Assembly (NCBI GenBank): GCA_938018005.1 | Contig: CALIJG010000029.1 | Coordinates: forward strand, 52,740-116,739 | Length of the DNA stretch: 64,000 bases | Reading direction: 5' to 3' | Origin: an uncultured Candidatus Saccharibacteria bacterium | GTDB lineage: Bacteria > Patescibacteriota > Saccharimonadia > Saccharimonadales > Saccharimonadaceae | Shown here: positions 25,909 to 33,036 of the stretch, piece by piece | How the letters are laid out: each line of letters starts with the position of its first letter | How positions within the stretch are numbered: the first letter of the stretch is position 1 | The notes under the pieces: model-generated | What the model was told of the DNA's origin: nothing | Databases searched by the model: none | The model's input: the letters and a program-made list of their open reading frames with translations, nothing else | Made by a program: the position numbers and the translations under genes

Positions 25909-26316
25909 ATGCATAACGATACTGAGCTTTTTACCATCGCCCAGGCGCTCCTCGAGCAGCGACACACACCACCAGTTCACACTGTGGCAGCAGCTTTGCG
26001 TTGCCAATCTGGCGAGGTGATCTCTGCAGTCAACATCGATCATTTTCTTGGCTTCGTCTGCGCCGAGACAGCTGCACTGGCAATCGCTATTAATCGAGGC
26101 ATCTATGATTTCGATTCGATCGTCGCTGTACGCAAAAATGATGACACGAGAAAGATCGAAATTGTCGACATGTGCGGCAAATGCCGCCAGATCTTTCACG
26201 ATTATGCGCCAGGTATTACTGTCTTGACTACGAGTGGCCCGCAGACAATAGAGCATATCCTCCCTCATGCTTATATCCACCAGCGTACAAAAATTCAGCA
26301 AGCTATTAAGCAATAA
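25909..26316 (+). CDS. Cytidine deaminase-like zinc enzyme
   Basis: 135 residues. The deaminase pattern is present: TVAAALRCQSGEVISAVNID, then C-A-E-T-A-A (zinc Cys plus catalytic Glu), then MCGKCRQIFHDYAP with the Cys-x2-Cys pair. This is the tetrameric CDA fold, where three cysteines bind zinc; blasticidin-S deaminase-like enzymes share it. It would salvage cytidine or deoxycytidine, or act on a modified nucleoside. The start at 25909 has GAGG 8 nt upstream; the ATG at 25891 lacks one. It follows pheS by 35 nt. Confidence 0.85.
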   Translation: MHNDTELFTIAQALLEQRHTPPVHTVAAALRCQSGEVISAVNIDHFLGFVCAETAALAIAINRGIYDFDSIVAVRKNDDTRKIEIVDMCGKCRQIFHDYAPGITVLTTSGPQTIEHILPHAYIHQRTKIQQAIKQ

Positions 26317-26415
26317 TATGCCCATCACCGAGGCTTGGACAAACAGCGAAGATTCGATCGATGGTTATTACATTGATACCCGCAAAAAATTGCATTCAAG
26401 AGATAGACCTTTTTC

Positions 26416-26451
26416 ATAGAAAATACAAGGCATTTGCCCTGTATTTTCTAT
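26416..26451. terminator. Bidirectional terminator before the GH16 gene
   Basis: 12-bp arms 26416-26427 and 26440-26451 with further GG/CC pairing inside, flanked by A and T runs, between the converging deaminase and GH16 genes. Confidence 0.8.
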
Positions 26452-26464
26452 AGAGTACGCTAAT

Positions 26465-27733
26465 CTAGCGATTAATCATCAACGGCCAGCTCAGCTCGAC
26501 ACTCTTCAGCTTTTTTAGGCTGTTGAGTGGTGTAAGATCCTTCACTTCGGTGTTTTTGAGAGAAACAAAGGTGAGATTTTTTGCATGTTGAATGCCCTCA
26601 AGATTCTTTATTTTCTCCCACGACTCTGCGCCATCACGCGCGCTGAGGTCGAGCGTGGTTAGCTTCTCGAGATCTGAGGCAAGCATGGGCTGCGCATCAC
26701 CGCGCTTTGTGTGGGTCACTTGAGCGATGGCTTGGTTGAGCTTGTTGCGGAGACGCCAATCGGGCACGCTCACCACCATATCCTGTAGCTTATCAGCAGC
26801 AGTCTTTTCTTGGTAGACCCGCACGTAGTCGACCTGCATATCTTTCGCGACTTCGTAATCCTTGGGGCTGGCCTTCTTGTATGGCTCATTGAGGCCGCCA
26901 ACCTGGTGATTCAAGCGAATAAAGAGTTTATTGGCTGCCTTGGCAAACGGCCAGTTTGCATCATCTGGCGCCACGCGATGTATCATGCGCCCATCATAGT
27001 AGAATTCGATCGTTCCATCCTTCTTATTCAAGACGCCATAGGTATGGAAGGCATTTTGTGTATTGCCGACAATATTCCGATCGAGAACGTGCTGGTGCTG
27101 ATGCGAACGCTCTTTATTACCCTGGCGTGGCTGCGTATGGACATTGGCTTGCAGCCAGCCCGAATCATAGCCCCGTGACTCGAACACATCGAGCTCACCA
27201 CTGGCTGGCCAATTGAATGTTGTGCTGGTGAGCCAAAATGACGCCCAGCTTGCTCGAGCACCACTGTTCTTATTGCCCTCTGGCAATTTGATAGACGCCT
27301 CATAGTAGGTGCCAGGGCCCCAGGCATGGGCAACGCTTTTGTCCTTCCAGTCGCTGAGGTAGTGCGAGTTGACCATCTCCGTCGAGAAGGCAGCATGACT
27401 GGCCTGGCATGGCCTGCCATTTTTATCATACTGCGTGAGGAGATGGAGTTTGCCATCGTACTGGCGCACCATATCTGTCCGGAAGCGACCTTCCATACCT
27501 GATGCAAGATCAAAACAGCCCGTTGGTACAGCCCATTTGGTCGTATCAAGCGTATCGCCATCAAACTCATCACCCCACACTTTTTTATAATGCGCCTGTA
27601 CATCACGCGGCAGATGGTTTGCCGCCGATGCTGGCTGCGCCATAGCAAAGCTCGTACCCATCACGGCGCATGCCATGGTGAGCCCAAGCGCCAAGCTGGC
27701 TTTTGCTTGTTGTGTTGCTCGTGTTGCCAACAT
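26465..27733 (-). CDS. Secreted glycoside hydrolase family 16 enzyme with C-terminal leucine-rich repeats
   Basis: 422 residues. Signal peptide 1-38 ending PASA. GH16 domain about 50-310, with the catalytic E-L-D-V-F-E (Glu180, Asp182, Glu185) and the WPASGE and VDYVRVYQ strands. Residues 340-422 carry internalin-type leucine-rich repeats (LTTLDLSARDG, LTFVSLKNTEVKDLTPL). GH16 enzymes cut beta-1,3/1,4-glucans and related polymers. The repeats may bind a host surface or the polymer. The protein ends abruptly after about three repeats, so truncation is possible. GGAGGGGG is upstream of the start. Confidence 0.88.
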   Translation of the reverse strand: MLATRATQQAKASLALGLTMACAVMGTSFAMAQPASAANHLPRDVQAHYKKVWGDEFDGDTLDTTKWAVPTGCFDLASGMEGRFRTDMVRQYDGKLHLLTQYDKNGRPCQASHAAFSTEMVNSHYLSDWKDKSVAHAWGPGTYYEASIKLPEGNKNSGARASWASFWLTSTTFNWPASGELDVFESRGYDSGWLQANVHTQPRQGNKERSHQHQHVLDRNIVGNTQNAFHTYGVLNKKDGTIEFYYDGRMIHRVAPDDANWPFAKAANKLFIRLNHQVGGLNEPYKKASPKDYEVAKDMQVDYVRVYQEKTAADKLQDMVVSVPDWRLRNKLNQAIAQVTHTKRGDAQPMLASDLEKLTTLDLSARDGAESWEKIKNLEGIQHAKNLTFVSLKNTEVKDLTPLNSLKKLKSVELSWPLMINR

Positions 27734-27764
27734 ATCCCCCTCCTTATGTTCGTTAGCTGTTCTT

Positions 27765-27793
27765 ATTTAATCACAGCTCGTCTGCTTTGCCAA
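27765..27793 (-). promoter_or_regulatory. Promoter of the GH16 gene
   Basis: TTGGCA (27788-27793), 17-base spacer, extended -10 TGA-TTAAAT (hexamer 27765-27770), minus strand. The leader of about 25 nt contains the GGAGG site. Confidence 0.6.
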
Positions 27794-28000
27794 ACACAAG
27801 ACAATAACTTTATCCATATTTTTTGCAAGCGAGATAGTCTATTTTGATTATATACACCGATTTTCCAGGGGTCATTTTTTGCTCAAAGCAATGTTATATG
27901 GAAAAATCATTATTTGCAAAAATATGTTGTAGTTTTTGCTACGATTATCGCTACCTCTGTTTGACAAATACCGCACGAAGATTTACAATAGCGACACTAT

Positions 28001-28300
28001 ATGAAGGTCGTGAGAAAAAAATCATACCTGGAACTATTCGAGCAAGTACTTTCAGGCGAGAAAACGTTTGATATGCGTATCGCCGACATTACAATTGAGC
28101 CGGGTGATATTCTCGAGCAGATAGAGGTCACTCATGACGGTGTGCCGACTGGTCGGGCTGTTCGTCATACTGTTGGTACTGTGTTACGAACTAAGGAGAT
28201 CGATTTCTGGCCACCAGAAGAGATTGACCGTTACGGATACCAAGTAATTTCACTTCGAAGTCAGCCTTCACATCACCACAGATCTAACTCTAACTCATGA
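28001..28300 (+). CDS. ASCH/DUF3850-like small RNA-binding-fold protein
   Basis: 99 residues. Starts with KSYLELFEQVLSGEKTFDMRI, then EPGDILEQIEV, the pattern of the ASCH superfamily in which a pocket formed by the GxKTxExR region and the GD loop binds RNA or a nucleoside. ASCH proteins include N4-acetylcytidine amidohydrolases and translation-related factors. The last 15 residues are His/Ser-rich and probably disordered. A TACAAT lies 11 nt before the ATG. It has no partner: the next gene is convergent. Confidence 0.78.
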   Translation: MKVVRKKSYLELFEQVLSGEKTFDMRIADITIEPGDILEQIEVTHDGVPTGRAVRHTVGTVLRTKEIDFWPPEEIDRYGYQVISLRSQPSHHHRSNSNS

Positions 28301-28376
28301 GATGTGTCTAGGGCTCTATGTTATCACGCCGTGCCATGCTTGTGTTGAGCCAAAGCTCCTCAGATTGATCTAGTGG

Positions 28377-29456
28377 CTACTCATCGCCACGCTGCGGCCG
28401 CTCCAGCAGCTGCGGCTCGCTTTTGCGTTCGCCGCCAGCAATGCGCACGACGTCTTTGTCCATCTTGCCGAGCTCGCGATAGGTTGTGTTGTAGTGCCCA
28501 ACTGTTGTGGCGAGGCTCTTGCCCATTTTGCCTAGTAATTCATCAAACTTCTTGATATGCGTCGCAAGCTGGCCAACCCGCAGCTGAATATCCTTGGCCT
28601 GCTCTTCGATCTGGAGGCTACGCAGCCCCTGCAGCACCGTCTGCAAATATGCCAAGAAACTGGTTGGACTAACGATAATCACTCGTCGATCGCGAAAGGC
28701 ATACTCAATAAGATCGCGGCTTGAGCCACCCTGCCCAACATTGTTGATAAGCAGATCATAATACAGTGACTCACTGGGGATAAACATAAAGGCAAAGTCC
28801 ATTGTGTCTTCATTTGGGCGAATATATTTGCTCGTTTCATCGATGCGCTGCTTAAGGTCAAGCTTAACACGGCCAAGTAGCTGCTGACGCTCATCTTTAT
28901 TCGTAGCATTGATCATCCGGTTGTAGTTCTCAAGGCTAAACTTGCTATCGATCGGCAGCACACGTCCCTTGTCAAGAAAGATCACCGCATCGACCGCTTC
29001 GCCATCGGCAAAGCGATATTGCATCTGATACTGGGCCGGTGGCAACACATTCTCAAGTACACTCTGCAGATAATATTCACCAAAGACACCGCGCTGCTTG
29101 GGGTTTTGCAGAACGTTTTGCAGTGTCTTAAGCTCATCTGCTACATCGACGACGCGTCGATTAGTCTCATCCAACTTCGTGAGGCGCTGTGTCACATCGG
29201 CCACCAGCTTGGCACTCTCGGAGAGCTGCTTCTGGACTGACGTTTGCATAGCAGCGCCCGAGCGCTCGAGCTTATCCCCAACCGACTGCTGCATAGCGGC
29301 TATTGTGCGCGATAGCTCCGTCACGTCGCTCTTGAGAAGTGCCACTGGTTGCTGATCTTTCAGCTCATTGAGCTTCGCCAGCAGCAAACTCAGCACTGCA
29401 CCGCAGCCAACGAGGACAATAACAAGAATGATTCCAAGCACAAGAGAAAGTTCCAT
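28377..29456 (-). CDS. rmuC: DNA recombination protein RmuC homologue
   Basis: 359 residues. N-terminal membrane helix (5-28), a coiled coil to about 130, then the RmuC nuclease-like domain with KQRGVFGEYYLQSVLENVLPP, DAVIFLDKGRVLPIDSKFSLENY and the IVSPTSFLAYLQTVLQGL block. RmuC limits DNA inversions at short repeats, and its fold resembles restriction endonucleases. TGC-TATACT is exactly 6 nt before the ATG, so the transcript should be leaderless. Confidence 0.93.
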   Translation of the reverse strand: MELSLVLGIILVIVLVGCGAVLSLLLAKLNELKDQQPVALLKSDVTELSRTIAAMQQSVGDKLERSGAAMQTSVQKQLSESAKLVADVTQRLTKLDETNRRVVDVADELKTLQNVLQNPKQRGVFGEYYLQSVLENVLPPAQYQMQYRFADGEAVDAVIFLDKGRVLPIDSKFSLENYNRMINATNKDERQQLLGRVKLDLKQRIDETSKYIRPNEDTMDFAFMFIPSESLYYDLLINNVGQGGSSRDLIEYAFRDRRVIIVSPTSFLAYLQTVLQGLRSLQIEEQAKDIQLRVGQLATHIKKFDELLGKMGKSLATTVGHYNTTYRELGKMDKDVVRIAGGERKSEPQLLERPQRGDE

Positions 29457-29884
29457 ATCTCTAGTATAGCATTTCCTCAGAAACAGCCACTCATGTTGTT
29501 TTATTGAGCGGGGCGTGTCAGCTGATCTCGTGGATGTGTCTTTTTAGCGCACAAGGAACTATTGCTATTTTCGAGAATTTTGACACTTATACCGCACAAA
29601 AGAAGTGTGCGTATAGTGCTTGTACAATCTAAGCCGCTCTCGCCATGTTGTTCGGTTCACGTGTAAAAACCAGTGTCGTAATAGGTTTCAGCTTTAGCAC
29701 TAGAAGACTAATATTATCAAAAGGAATTGACCTTTATCGTGTTTCGTCAAAGGAAGCGACCTGAGAATTGGCAGGACTTGAAATCTAGACAAGGAAGCTG
29801 CGCAAAAGAAGGAGAGAATGGAAATTACTTCATTTGAGCATGACAAATAATCACCAAGGAAACCATTGTGGAGTTTAGAGCTAT
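29457..29884. other. Intergenic stretch without a convincing gene
   Basis: 428 bases between two diverging minus-strand units. Apart from the rmuC -10 at its left edge it holds only short broken frames and a small hairpin (arms near 29593-29598 and 29606-29611). A 10-codon frame after AAGGAG at 29818-29850 is too short to call. The base composition is lower in GC than the flanks and could be a decayed gene. Confidence 0.5.
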
Positions 29885-30535
29885 CTACAGTGTCGCAAGA
29901 TACATCAATACAATGATCGCCACCATTGCACCAAGTGTGACTGCTAGGTTGCGCAGGCGCGAGATCCACGAAAATACGCCAATGCTCAGTGCCATCAAAA
30001 TCGTAATAACCGGCACCACGACATACCATGACGATGCTGCCAGCCACGTAAGCACTGGCCAGAGACCGACTGCCGTCGCAAGCATAACAAGAGCAGGACG
30101 ATACACCCGGCGCTGCACCAAAAATATAAGCCCGACGATCACTGCCACAACCATTGCGCTCAAGACTGTATAGAATGTGGGTGTGCCACAACTTGCTGGA
30201 TTGGCACTACCAAGGCCACAAACCGCACCAAACACCCCGAGGTTGGCAACGAGTAGCAGCACTGCACTTGTCACCACGCCAGTAATGGCCGCGCCTATCA
30301 TAATCTGCCCCATATCTGGCCACGATAAGTTCACAAAATGCTCGGTGTCTTCGGATGTATCGAGCACACCACCCTGAGCAAAGGGGTTGTCGATTGCTCG
30401 GCTGTGGTCAAGCCCATCGTCAAGCACCGTCTTGGTAATGGTCGCCGTCTTGGCAGTTTTTGCTTTTTTAGCTTGGCGCGCTGCTTCCGCCACCTCATCT
30501 GGGTCAGCGGTGCGTGCGTATATCTGTTCGTCCAT
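29885..30535 (-). CDS. Uncharacterised multi-pass membrane protein
   Basis: 216 residues from MDEQIYARTADPDEV. The first 75 residues are soluble and charged with a Lys/Ala/Thr run, followed by five membrane segments. Two Cys lie in a loop after the first (AVCGLG and ASCGTP) that could pair outside. The ATG at 30535 has GGAG 9 nt upstream; a TTG at 30550 gives five more residues but has poorer spacing. It lies 37 nt after PAP2 on the same strand. No family recognised. Confidence 0.75.
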   Translation of the reverse strand: MDEQIYARTADPDEVAEAARQAKKAKTAKTATITKTVLDDGLDHSRAIDNPFAQGGVLDTSEDTEHFVNLSWPDMGQIMIGAAITGVVTSAVLLLVANLGVFGAVCGLGSANPASCGTPTFYTVLSAMVVAVIVGLIFLVQRRVYRPALVMLATAVGLWPVLTWLAASSWYVVVPVITILMALSIGVFSWISRLRNLAVTLGAMVAIIVLMYLATL

Positions 30536-30572
30536 ATTATCTAGCTCCAATTCCTTACTGGGAGCTATTATA

Positions 30573-31067
30573 TTATGTTTTTGCCGATTTTGCTAGTCTG
30601 CGCCAGAATTTTTTGTGATGTGGCACATACCATACAGCACCCAGCAGTGCAATGGCCACCCCACCAGCAACATCAAGCGGTGTATGTACCAGTGCTGCCA
30701 CGCGGCCAAGGCACACCAACACCGTCATAACAAGTAGTGCTACGGTGAGTAGCCGCCGGCGCGTCACATACCATACTGCCAGGGTAAGAAACATCGCAAA
30801 GAGTGCATGATCGGACGGAAAGCCGGGATTATTGAGATAGAGCGCACCCGGGTCGGTGCCGAGCTTTTCAAATGGCCGGAGCGTCTCGGGCTGCCAGAGC
30901 GCACCAATGACCTTCGCGCACCAATAGGACGTCAGGCCTGCCATAAATACGCGCGTGTAACGTTGGTAGCGTTGGGCTTGAGGTGCACGAAAAAACAGTG
31001 CAAAAAGAGCTACAGCGACAATCGGGATCATAAGCCCATCAGCAACCAAGCGAACAATGGCATTCAT
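30573..31067 (-). CDS. PAP2-family phosphatase
   Basis: 164 residues, five membrane segments. The three PAP2 signature parts are present: K-(x)n-LRP (KVIGALWQPETLRP), PSDH (usually PSGH), and GRVAALVHTPLDV for SRx5Hx3D. Family members dephosphorylate undecaprenyl pyrophosphate or phosphatidate. The small size suits a BcrC-like or lipid phosphatase role. The Asp in PSDH is common in the BcrC group. TGG-TATAAT lies exactly 6 nt before the ATG (leaderless). Confidence 0.9.
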   Translation of the reverse strand: MNAIVRLVADGLMIPIVAVALFALFFRAPQAQRYQRYTRVFMAGLTSYWCAKVIGALWQPETLRPFEKLGTDPGALYLNNPGFPSDHALFAMFLTLAVWYVTRRRLLTVALLVMTVLVCLGRVAALVHTPLDVAGGVAIALLGAVWYVPHHKKFWRRLAKSAKT

Positions 31068-31125
31068 ACCCCTATTATACCACTGCTCGGGGGTTTTGTG
31101 TGATGGATTTAATCCACATCTAAGA

Positions 31126-31635
31126 TCACTTTTGTGCCTGTCGAGCAGGCTGCTGCTTTACCTTTGGGGTATTGAGCAACTTCCCAACTGCATTGATGAT
31201 CTGCTGGATGACTGTTGGCTTGGTCGATTGTTCCATCTTCGAGCGTGCTGGTGAGGCCTTAACGATGTCAACTGGCGGCATGCTGATCGTATGAGCTGGG
31301 GGCCTTTGTACTTCAGGAGGTCGCTGTGCTTTTGGCTTGGTTTGCTCCTTCTTCTTGATATTGGCAATCACAACATTAATACGGTCGTCGTCAAGAACTT
31401 TTTTGTATGACACCTCTGCGCTGTCGCCACCAGTGTATTCTCCACCAGCTTGCTGAGCAATTTGGTTCGGATTGCAGGCTTCAGGATTCTTAACACTGCA
31501 AATGCGGGCAAGTGGGCATGCATTACAGGCCGCTTGGCCAATCCGCTCCTGCGCAATCCGTCGCGCATTTTCTTGCCAGGCTGCAATTTCCTCCGGCGAG
31601 CGCTTGGTTGGTGCTTTGGCAAGCTGCTCACTCAT
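31126..31635 (-). CDS. Cysteine-motif protein coupled to the FNR-like gene
   Basis: 169 residues. A charged N-terminal helix is followed by C37-x2-C40-x5-C46-x7-C54 (CNACPLARIC...C), a spacing that could bind an iron-sulphur cluster or zinc. The rest is Pro/Lys/Gln-rich and likely disordered, with a short amphipathic helix near 145. Its ATG overlaps the stop of the flavin reductase gene (ATGA), so it is the last gene of the nrdD-nrdG-FNR operon. Not a known family. An electron-transfer role is inferred from context only. Confidence 0.75.
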   Translation of the reverse strand: MSEQLAKAPTKRSPEEIAAWQENARRIAQERIGQAACNACPLARICSVKNPEACNPNQIAQQAGGEYTGGDSAEVSYKKVLDDDRINVVIANIKKKEQTKPKAQRPPEVQRPPAHTISMPPVDIVKASPARSKMEQSTKPTVIQQIINAVGKLLNTPKVKQQPARQAQK

Positions 31636-32318
31636 TCGAAAAACACCTCCGTTGCAATATGTTTACTCGCAATACCGCGCGCAGTGAGCCCCCGCCACAT
31701 CGCTCGCGTAAATGCAACTGAACCACACACCAGGTAGTGTGCCGCCGGGTTGATGCACATATCGAGGTCAATTCGCCCCTGGTGTATCTTGGGCGGGACT
31801 GTTGCCTGGCGTGTCACGAAGTGATGGAGCGACAGCTGCGGGTAGCGCACCTCGTATGCAGCAAGGTCGGCCGCAAAGACAATATCGTCGACAGTCCGAT
31901 TGCTATACATGAGCTGAATATTCCGATGCGGATCACGCGCGTATTCGCTCTTGATAATACTCCACACCGGACTAATACCGACTCCTGCTGCAATTCCCAC
32001 GAGTGGGCGATCGGTCAGTGGGTTAAAGTATCCATACGCCGCCGAAAACGTTAGTTGGTCACCTACCTGCCGGCTGCATAGGTAGTGGGAATACTCACCG
32101 CCAATATCCTTCACGGTAATGCTCAGATGTGTTTCGCCAGGCCAACTCGATAGGCTATACGCTTTGCCCTCAGGCGTACGGGACTCTGGCTTGATAACGG
32201 TAATGTATTGTCCGGCGGTATAGCGAAATGGTGCGTCGCCTTTGGCATCAAACACCAGCGTCGTCACATCACGCGTGTGCTGAATCACTTGCTGGATTGT
32301 ACCTGTATAGTACTGCAT
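31632..32318 (-). CDS. Ferredoxin-NAD(P)H reductase-like flavoprotein
   Basis: 228 residues from MQYYTGTIQQV. FNR fold: the FAD barrel with KAYSLSSWP (equivalent of RxYS) and the GEYSHYLC phosphate loop, then the NAD(P) half starting PLVGIAAGVGISPVWS, ending YLVCGSVAFTRAM and ATEVFFE. No ferredoxin domain is fused. Its ATG shares one base with the nrdG stop (TGATG), so it is translated with the activase. It could supply electrons to the NrdG cluster via the neighbouring Cys protein; that link is an inference. Confidence 0.88.
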   Translation of the reverse strand: MQYYTGTIQQVIQHTRDVTTLVFDAKGDAPFRYTAGQYITVIKPESRTPEGKAYSLSSWPGETHLSITVKDIGGEYSHYLCSRQVGDQLTFSAAYGYFNPLTDRPLVGIAAGVGISPVWSIIKSEYARDPHRNIQLMYSNRTVDDIVFAADLAAYEVRYPQLSLHHFVTRQATVPPKIHQGRIDLDMCINPAAHYLVCGSVAFTRAMWRGLTARGIASKHIATEVFFE

Positions 32319-33010
32319 CAGTGCACCACGCATTCTGTTACATAGCGTTGCATAATGTGCTGAGCCTGGGCCATCTCCTCGTCGGTAAAACTCGTTTCAT
32401 CGCAAAAGCGGCTACTCACCAGCGTATCGCTTGCAATAAAATGCTGCAGGGCAAAGCGCTGTGCGCCGTGCACCATCTGTCCGACCGCATCGAAGTCTGC
32501 TGGCTCAAGCTGCCCCCGCACAATCGTCGTGCGAAACTCGTGATCGACTCGGCTTCGGATAAGGTCGATGCTTTCCATAATCGCATCAGTGTCAATTGGC
32601 CGCGCGGCAATTTCTACATACTTCTCCAGTGGCCCCTTAATATCCATTGCTACAAAGTCGAGCAGTTGCTCATCCAGCATCTGGCGCAGCATCGCTGGGT
32701 GGGTCCCATTGGTATCGAGCTTAACAAGGAAACCGAGTTGCTTGATGGCCCGAACGAAGTCAGGCAAATCCTCACTCATTGTCGGTTCGCCACCACTGAT
32801 CGCGACGCCATCTAGCAAGCCAACCCGCCGCGCAAGAAAATCAAGAATCTCCGCCTCAGGGATACAGCCAATATACTGCTCAGGCAAGACGAGCTCTGGA
32901 TTATGGCAGTAACCGCAGCGCATATTGCAGCCAATCAGGAAGACTGCCGCACAGGTGTGACCTGGATAGTCGACTGTACTGAACTTTTGGATACCACCGA
33001 TCTGAACCAT
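32318..33010 (-). CDS. nrdG: Anaerobic ribonucleotide reductase activating enzyme (radical SAM)
   Basis: 230 residues. C-x3-C-x2-C radical SAM motif (Cys28, Cys32, Cys35 in CNMRCGYC), followed by GVAISGGEPTM, the SAM-binding GGE. It generates the glycyl radical on NrdD using SAM and one electron. The sequence resembles the longer NrdG2-type activases more than the E. coli one. The second in-frame ATG (33010) is chosen because it lies 6 nt after GGGAGG; the first at 33016 abuts it. It is 26 nt downstream of nrdD. Confidence 0.95.
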   Translation of the reverse strand: MVQIGGIQKFSTVDYPGHTCAAVFLIGCNMRCGYCHNPELVLPEQYIGCIPEAEILDFLARRVGLLDGVAISGGEPTMSEDLPDFVRAIKQLGFLVKLDTNGTHPAMLRQMLDEQLLDFVAMDIKGPLEKYVEIAARPIDTDAIMESIDLIRSRVDHEFRTTIVRGQLEPADFDAVGQMVHGAQRFALQHFIASDTLVSSRFCDETSFTDEEMAQAQHIMQRYVTECVVH

Positions 33011-33036
33011 CACCATCCTCCCTTCTTCCTAATTAT

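Noticed and set aside
26465..27733. Frameshifted larger LRR protein
   Set aside because: No continuing LRR frame was seen downstream of the stop; a bidirectional terminator lies 14 nt beyond it.
29700..30191. 164-codon minus frame overlapping the 29885 membrane gene
   Set aside because: Cys/Ser-rich shadow in another frame; no ribosome binding site.
31632..33010. UGA recoded as glycine
   Set aside because: UGA ends nrdG, FNR and the second hydrolase at the expected lengths, with the next gene overlapping the stop.
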